Origin: an uncultured Clostridia bacterium
GTDB taxonomy: Bacteria > Bacillota > Clostridia > Christensenellales > Borkfalkiaceae
Reading direction: 5' to 3'
Assembly (NCBI GenBank): GCA_945835865.1
Contig: CAMAJQ010000023.1
Location: forward strand, 1 to 7,982
Length of the DNA stretch: 7,982 nucleotides
Positions 5,702-7,982 of this stretch are shown in pieces (the first letter of the stretch is position 1; each line of letters begins with the position of its first letter). The translations under genes and the position numbers were made by a program. The notes under the pieces are model-generated. The model saw only the letters and a list, made by a program, of their open reading frames with translations. It did not search any database and had not been told where the DNA came from.

Positions 5702-5715
5702 TGCGATTTGTCGCA
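5702..5715. promoter_or_regulatory. Inverted repeat in the leader of the DUF4177 gene
   Basis: TGCGA-TTTG-TCGCA is a perfect 5-bp inverted repeat with a four-base spacer. It lies about 10 bases after the expected transcription start of the minus promoter and 18 bases before the ribosome binding site. It could be an operator just downstream of the start, or a small leader hairpin. Confidence 0.35.
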
Positions 5716-5732
5716 TTTCCCCTTACGTTTCC

Positions 5733-5761
5733 ATTATACCCGAACGAAGACGAGATGTCAA
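5733..5761 (-). promoter_or_regulatory. Consensus sigma-A promoter of the DUF4177 gene
   Basis: On the minus strand a perfect TTGACA (5756-5761) and a perfect TATAAT (5733-5738) are separated by exactly 17 bases. The predicted start is near 5726, giving a leader of about 55 bases before the ATG at 5671. Confidence 0.92.
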
Positions 5762-5802
5762 GGGTTGAAGAGGGAAATCGGGAAGATTTCGCGTAAGTTT
5801 TT

Positions 5803-5826
5803 TTTTCGGGAGAATCTGTCCGAAAA
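5803..5826. promoter_or_regulatory. Inverted repeat upstream of the deacetylase promoter
   Basis: TTTTCGG (5803-5809) and CCGAAAA (5820-5826) form a perfect 7-bp inverted repeat with a ten-base spacer, ending three bases before the -35 element. It shares the TTCGG/CCGAA core with the repeat at 5859-5875, so it may be a regulator site. Confidence 0.4.
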
Positions 5827-5829
5827 CGC

Positions 5830-5859
5830 TTGAAAAAGGAGGGCGTTTGGTGGTATAAT
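5830..5859 (+). promoter_or_regulatory. Promoter of the deacetylase gene
   Basis: TTGAAA (5830-5835), an 18-base spacer and TATAAT (5854-5859), with TGG directly before the -10 giving an extended -10 (TGnTATAAT). The predicted start is near 5866, with a leader of about 32 bases. Confidence 0.9.
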
Positions 5860-5875
5860 TCGGAAAGGATCCGAA
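5859..5875. promoter_or_regulatory. Palindrome over the deacetylase transcription start
   Basis: TTCGGA-AAGGA-TCCGAA is a perfect 6-bp inverted repeat with a five-base spacer. It begins at the last base of the -10 box and spans the predicted start, a position where a bound protein would block transcription. Confidence 0.45.
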
Positions 5876-5884
5876 ACGAGGTCC

Positions 5885-5890
5885 GGAGGG
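5885..5890 (+). promoter_or_regulatory. Ribosome binding site of the deacetylase gene
   Basis: GGAGGG lies seven bases before the ATG at 5898, which fixes the start eleven residues before the TFSFDDG motif. Confidence 0.8.
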
Positions 5891-5897
5891 CGGAAAG

Positions 5898-6605
5898 ATG
5901 AACGGATTTTACGGAAAAACGAAGGCGGTGACGTTCAGTTTCGACGACGGCGTCACGCAGGACGTACGGCTGATCGGAATCCTCGACCGCTACGGTCTGA
6001 AGGCGACTTTCAATCTCAACTCTTCTCTTCTGGGGCTGCAGGGGGAACTTGAAAGCAACGGGCGTACCGTCCGTCACGATAAAAACCCGGCGGGCAGGGT
6101 CGCGGAGATCTACGCGGGGCACGAGGTCGCGGTGCACACGCTCACCCATCCGAACCTGACCGCACTCGACGACGACGCCGTCGTCTGGCAGGTGGAAGAG
6201 GACAGAAAGACGCTCGGGCGGCTGGCGGGATACGACGTGCGCTGCATGGCTTACCCCTGCGGCGGCGTGAATTGCGACGAGCGGGTGGCAAAGGTATTGC
6301 GAGAGCGCACGCAGATCCGTTTCGCGAGGACGATCGTCTCGTCCGGCTCTTTCGACGTTTCCGACGATCTGTTTTTGTACGACCCGACCGTCTACTATGC
6401 CGACAAAGACCGACTCTTTGAACTCGGGGAGAAATTTATCCGCTTACAAGCCGATAAACCGCAGGTTTTTTATATCTGGGGTCATTCTTACGAGATGGAC
6501 GACGGACGTATTTCCTGGTCGGAATTTGAAGAATTCTGTCAACTGATCTCCCGCAGAGAGGATATTTTCTACGGCACCAACGCTCAGGTTTTCCTGCCGC
6601 GTTAA
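5898..6605 (+). CDS. Polysaccharide deacetylase family protein (CE4/NodB-like), no signal peptide
   Basis: Family members remove N- or O-acetyl groups from sugars or peptidoglycan using a metal held by Asp-His-His. Visible motifs are TFSFDDG (12-18, Asp16 base and Asp17 metal ligand), HTLTH (80-84, both metal-binding His), AYPCGG (118-123, in place of the usual RxPYG) and WGHSYE (194-199, the late catalytic His196). At 235 residues it is just the catalytic domain. The N-terminus goes directly into the first strand, so no signal peptide or membrane anchor exists and the enzyme should be cytoplasmic. That argues against cell-wall peptidoglycan and for a soluble acetylated sugar or a related intracellular substrate. 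It is transcribed alone from an extended -10 promoter overlapped by a palindrome. The family is well supported; the substrate is not. Confidence 0.9.
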   Translation: MNGFYGKTKAVTFSFDDGVTQDVRLIGILDRYGLKATFNLNSSLLGLQGELESNGRTVRHDKNPAGRVAEIYAGHEVAVHTLTHPNLTALDDDAVVWQVEEDRKTLGRLAGYDVRCMAYPCGGVNCDERVAKVLRERTQIRFARTIVSSGSFDVSDDLFLYDPTVYYADKDRLFELGEKFIRLQADKPQVFYIWGHSYEMDDGRISWSEFEEFCQLISRREDIFYGTNAQVFLPR

Positions 6606-6632
6606 GCCTCGGACAAAACGGCGGCAAACAGG

Positions 6633-6685
6633 CGTAAAACGCCGCGGAACCGGAGAAAATCATTCTCCGCGATCCGCGTTTTACG
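6633..6685 (+). terminator. Nested hairpin after the deacetylase gene
   Basis: The outer stem CGTAAAACG/CGTTTTACG (6633-6641 and 6677-6685) continues, after a CCG bulge, into CGGA/TCCG (6645-6648 and 6673-6676). Inside is a perfect 7-bp hairpin CGGAGAA/TTCTCCG (6651-6657 and 6663-6669). It starts 27 bases after the stop. It has no long T tract of its own, so it may be a stabilising 3' structure, with the weak hairpin at 6697-6715 acting as the terminator. Confidence 0.45.
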
Positions 6686-6696
6686 TCGTCACGCAT

Positions 6697-6715
6697 CGTT
6701 TGGAAAACGGTTTTA
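6697..6715 (+). terminator. Weak candidate terminator of the deacetylase gene
   Basis: A 5-bp stem CGTTT/AAACG with a three-base loop (6697-6709) is followed by G and then TTTTATT. The stem is short and AT-rich, so efficiency is uncertain. Confidence 0.35.
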
Positions 6716-6754
6716 TTCGAAAACGCGCGAAGGCTGCCGGCAAGAAAAAGGCAT

Positions 6755-6786
6755 AAAAATTCCGCGGACGGGAAATCGCCGCGGAA
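6755..6786 (-). terminator. Intrinsic terminator of the LacI-family gene
   Basis: A perfect 8-bp stem TTCCGCGG/CCGCGGAA (6760-6767 and 6779-6786) has an eleven-base loop and is followed on the minus strand by a T run (6755-6761, including stem bases). It lies 24 bases after the stop. Confidence 0.87.
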
Positions 6787-6810
6787 AGGGAATCGGATTC
6801 CGACTGAAGA

Positions 6811-7872
6811 TCAACGAAGGTCGTCTTCATGGATGAAGGCGTCCATATTCGATCTTAAAACCAGATAAGGAGCTATTTTTACGGACTCGGGAACGAATTC
6901 GCCCGTGATGTGCCTGTAAAGTTTTTTCACCGCTTCTTTGCCTTGCTTAAAGGGAGCCTGAAAGATCGTTGCGCGGGCGATTTTCATTTCCATCAACTTT
7001 ACGTTTTCCCGGAAAAGATCGGTCGTGACGATTTTCGGCGAGAGGAAAGGATCGAGTTTTTTCAGATAAGGAAAAGCCGAGATGGTACTTGCCGTGGAAA
7101 TGTAAACGCCGTCGTATTTTTTTTCTCCTCCAAAAATTTTTTTCAGAGAACGGTGGACGAGTTCGGGATCGTCGTTATGCTCGTAAACGTCCATCGCCGA
7201 GAAATTTCCCTCTTCGGCGTAAGACAAAAATCCGTTGATGTTCTTTTCGTGAATGTAAGTCGATTTGTTTCCGGTGAGAATGGCGATTTTTCCGTCCGGA
7301 CAGCATAACCCCAGGAATTCCGCCGCCATTGCTCCCGCCGAAAATCCGTCCGACGTGACGTGAAAAATCCTGTTTTCGCAGGAGATATCGTTGACGATGG
7401 TGACGATCTTCACTCCCTTTTTTCCCATTGCGTTCAACTGCTGCGCAAAGGGTTCGGTCGAACCGGAAAGAAATAGGATGACCGCGAAGCATCCGTTCGT
7501 TTCAAAGTCCCTGAGGGCGTCGAGAACGGTGTCGGGGCATTGCTCGGCATTGCAGCGGGGCATGACTCGGACGTCGGGAAAGACGTTGTACTCCTCGATC
7601 TCCGCAAAACCCGCCTCGATCCCCTTCCGGATCTCGTCGAGGAAGGGAGGGACGGGACAACAGAGCACGACGCCGACGGAGAGGGGGTTCCTCCTGAGCG
7701 CCTGCGCCGTCTGGTTGATGGAATAATTGAGTTTCTCCGCGGTTTCGAGAACCTTTTTCCTCGTCTCCGCGCGAATTCTCCCCTTGTTGTGCAGGGCGCG
7801 GTAAACCGTTCCGCTTGAGATATTCAATTCTGCGGCGATATCGTAAATCGTCGTTTTTTTTCTGTGTTCCAT
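6811..7872 (-). CDS. LacI-family transcriptional regulator
   Basis: A 353-residue DNA-binding regulator of normal family length. Residues 7-29 are the LacI helix-turn-helix (TTIYDIAAELNISSGTVYRALHN), followed by helix 3 and the hinge region (48-61, LNYSINQTAQALRR). From about residue 65 (SVGVVLCCP) a periplasmic-binding-protein fold with two lobes binds the effector, usually a sugar or sugar phosphate. The recognition helix reads SSGTVYRAL, where many relatives have SxxTVSRAL, so the usual Ser is Tyr24. Several Cys residues occur around the first lobe strands (C71, C72, C107, C112, C128). The ligand is unknown. The gene is alone on its strand here, with its own consensus promoter and terminator. 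The ribosome binding site is weak (GGGGAA close to the ATG), but the start is fixed by the conserved N-terminus. Its targets may be outside the window. Confidence 0.93.
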   Translation of the reverse strand: MEHRKKTTIYDIAAELNISSGTVYRALHNKGRIRAETRKKVLETAEKLNYSINQTAQALRRNPLSVGVVLCCPVPPFLDEIRKGIEAGFAEIEEYNVFPDVRVMPRCNAEQCPDTVLDALRDFETNGCFAVILFLSGSTEPFAQQLNAMGKKGVKIVTIVNDISCENRIFHVTSDGFSAGAMAAEFLGLCCPDGKIAILTGNKSTYIHEKNINGFLSYAEEGNFSAMDVYEHNDDPELVHRSLKKIFGGEKKYDGVYISTASTISAFPYLKKLDPFLSPKIVTTDLFRENVKLMEMKIARATIFQAPFKQGKEAVKKLYRHITGEFVPESVKIAPYLVLRSNMDAFIHEDDLR

Positions 7873-7904
7873 TTTTCCCCGTACGTCCGATGGAATTTTT
7901 TTCT

Positions 7905-7933
7905 ATTGTACTATATCGTCGGGCGATTGTCAA
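7905..7933 (-). promoter_or_regulatory. Consensus sigma-A promoter of the LacI-family gene
   Basis: On the minus strand TTGACA (7928-7933) and TACAAT (7905-7910) are separated by exactly 17 bases. The predicted start is near 7898, about 26 bases before the ATG. Confidence 0.9.
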
Positions 7934-7982
7934 CCGAATTGCACAAAACGGGGGCCCGGGAAAAATTTTTTATTTTTTTTTA

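Larger units (their letters stand above)
6606..6810. other. Hairpin-rich intergenic region between convergent genes
   Basis: No gene is seen in these 205 bases. They hold a large nested hairpin (6633-6685), a weak T-following hairpin for the plus strand (6697-6715) and a strong terminator for the minus-strand LacI gene (6755-6786). The short open frames here are Arg-rich and lack ribosome binding sites. Confidence 0.7.

Noticed and set aside
5478..6149. A 223-codon minus-strand open frame crossing the divergent promoter region
   Set aside because: It spans two strong promoters and overlaps two well-supported genes in other frames; it has low-quality, Arg/Ser-rich composition.
7927..7946. Possible LacI operator (TTGT...ACAA) overlapping the -35 of the regulator's own promoter
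   Set aside because: Only the outer TTGT/ACAA and one inner pair match between the arms. The symmetry is too weak to call an operator.
7949..7982. GC-rich run followed by A and T tracts at the window end
   Set aside because: It resembles a terminator (CGGGGGCCCGGG then A/T runs), but the stem cannot form with a usable loop. The sequence is cut by the window edge, so nothing can be supported.

Overview
The window looks like chromosomal DNA from an uncultured, fairly GC-rich member of the Bacillota (Clostridia-like, perhaps a gut lineage). The reasons are strong AGGAGG-type ribosome binding sites, sigma-A promoters of the TTGACA-N17-TATAAT kind, U-tract hairpin terminators, and typical clostridial families (DUF4177, TfoX-N, a LacI regulator, and a lipoprotein with BspA-type leucine-rich repeats and Listeria-Bacteroides repeats). 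The taxonomic placement is inference. There is no sign of a phage, insertion sequence, CRISPR array, rRNA or tRNA.

Layout. Positions 1-1656 (+) hold three tightly packed genes of an operon whose promoter lies outside the window: an RpiB/LacAB-family sugar-phosphate isomerase-like protein lacking the usual catalytic histidines, a glycerophosphodiester phosphodiesterase (GDPD), and a small protein resembling DUF6054. A perfect hairpin terminator (1672-1704) ends it. Positions 1657-1989 carry no intact gene, but they contain a minus-strand stretch that reads like the 3' end of a lost protein gene, lying between two convergent terminators.

Positions 1990-5671 (-) hold three genes read right to left, each followed by its own hairpin: a DUF4177 small protein with a consensus promoter, a TfoX N-terminal-domain protein, and a 980-residue surface lipoprotein. 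The lipoprotein combines a trypsin-like serine protease domain, BspA-type leucine-rich repeats, three 71-residue-spaced Listeria-Bacteroides repeats and a C-terminal membrane segment. No promoter is visible after either internal terminator, so the last two genes may depend on partial read-through.

Positions 5672-5897 form a divergent promoter region. On the plus strand it drives a signal-less polysaccharide deacetylase-family (CE4/NodB) protein (5898-6605), whose promoter is surrounded by TTCGG/CCGAA half-sites. Positions 6606-6810 are non-coding and rich in hairpins. A monocistronic LacI-family repressor (6811-7872, -) closes the window, with its own consensus promoter and terminator.

Functionally, the plus operon points to sugar-phosphate or polyol-phosphate and glycerophosphodiester metabolism. 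The minus cluster is dominated by an extracellular protease with adhesive repeats. The last two genes suggest carbohydrate handling under a sugar-responsive regulator, but nothing in the sequence ties that regulator to a specific target here. The most unusual items are the doubly anchored protease-repeat protein, the histidine-less RpiB homologue and the orphan 3' coding remnant. I did not find a clearly new multi-gene system.
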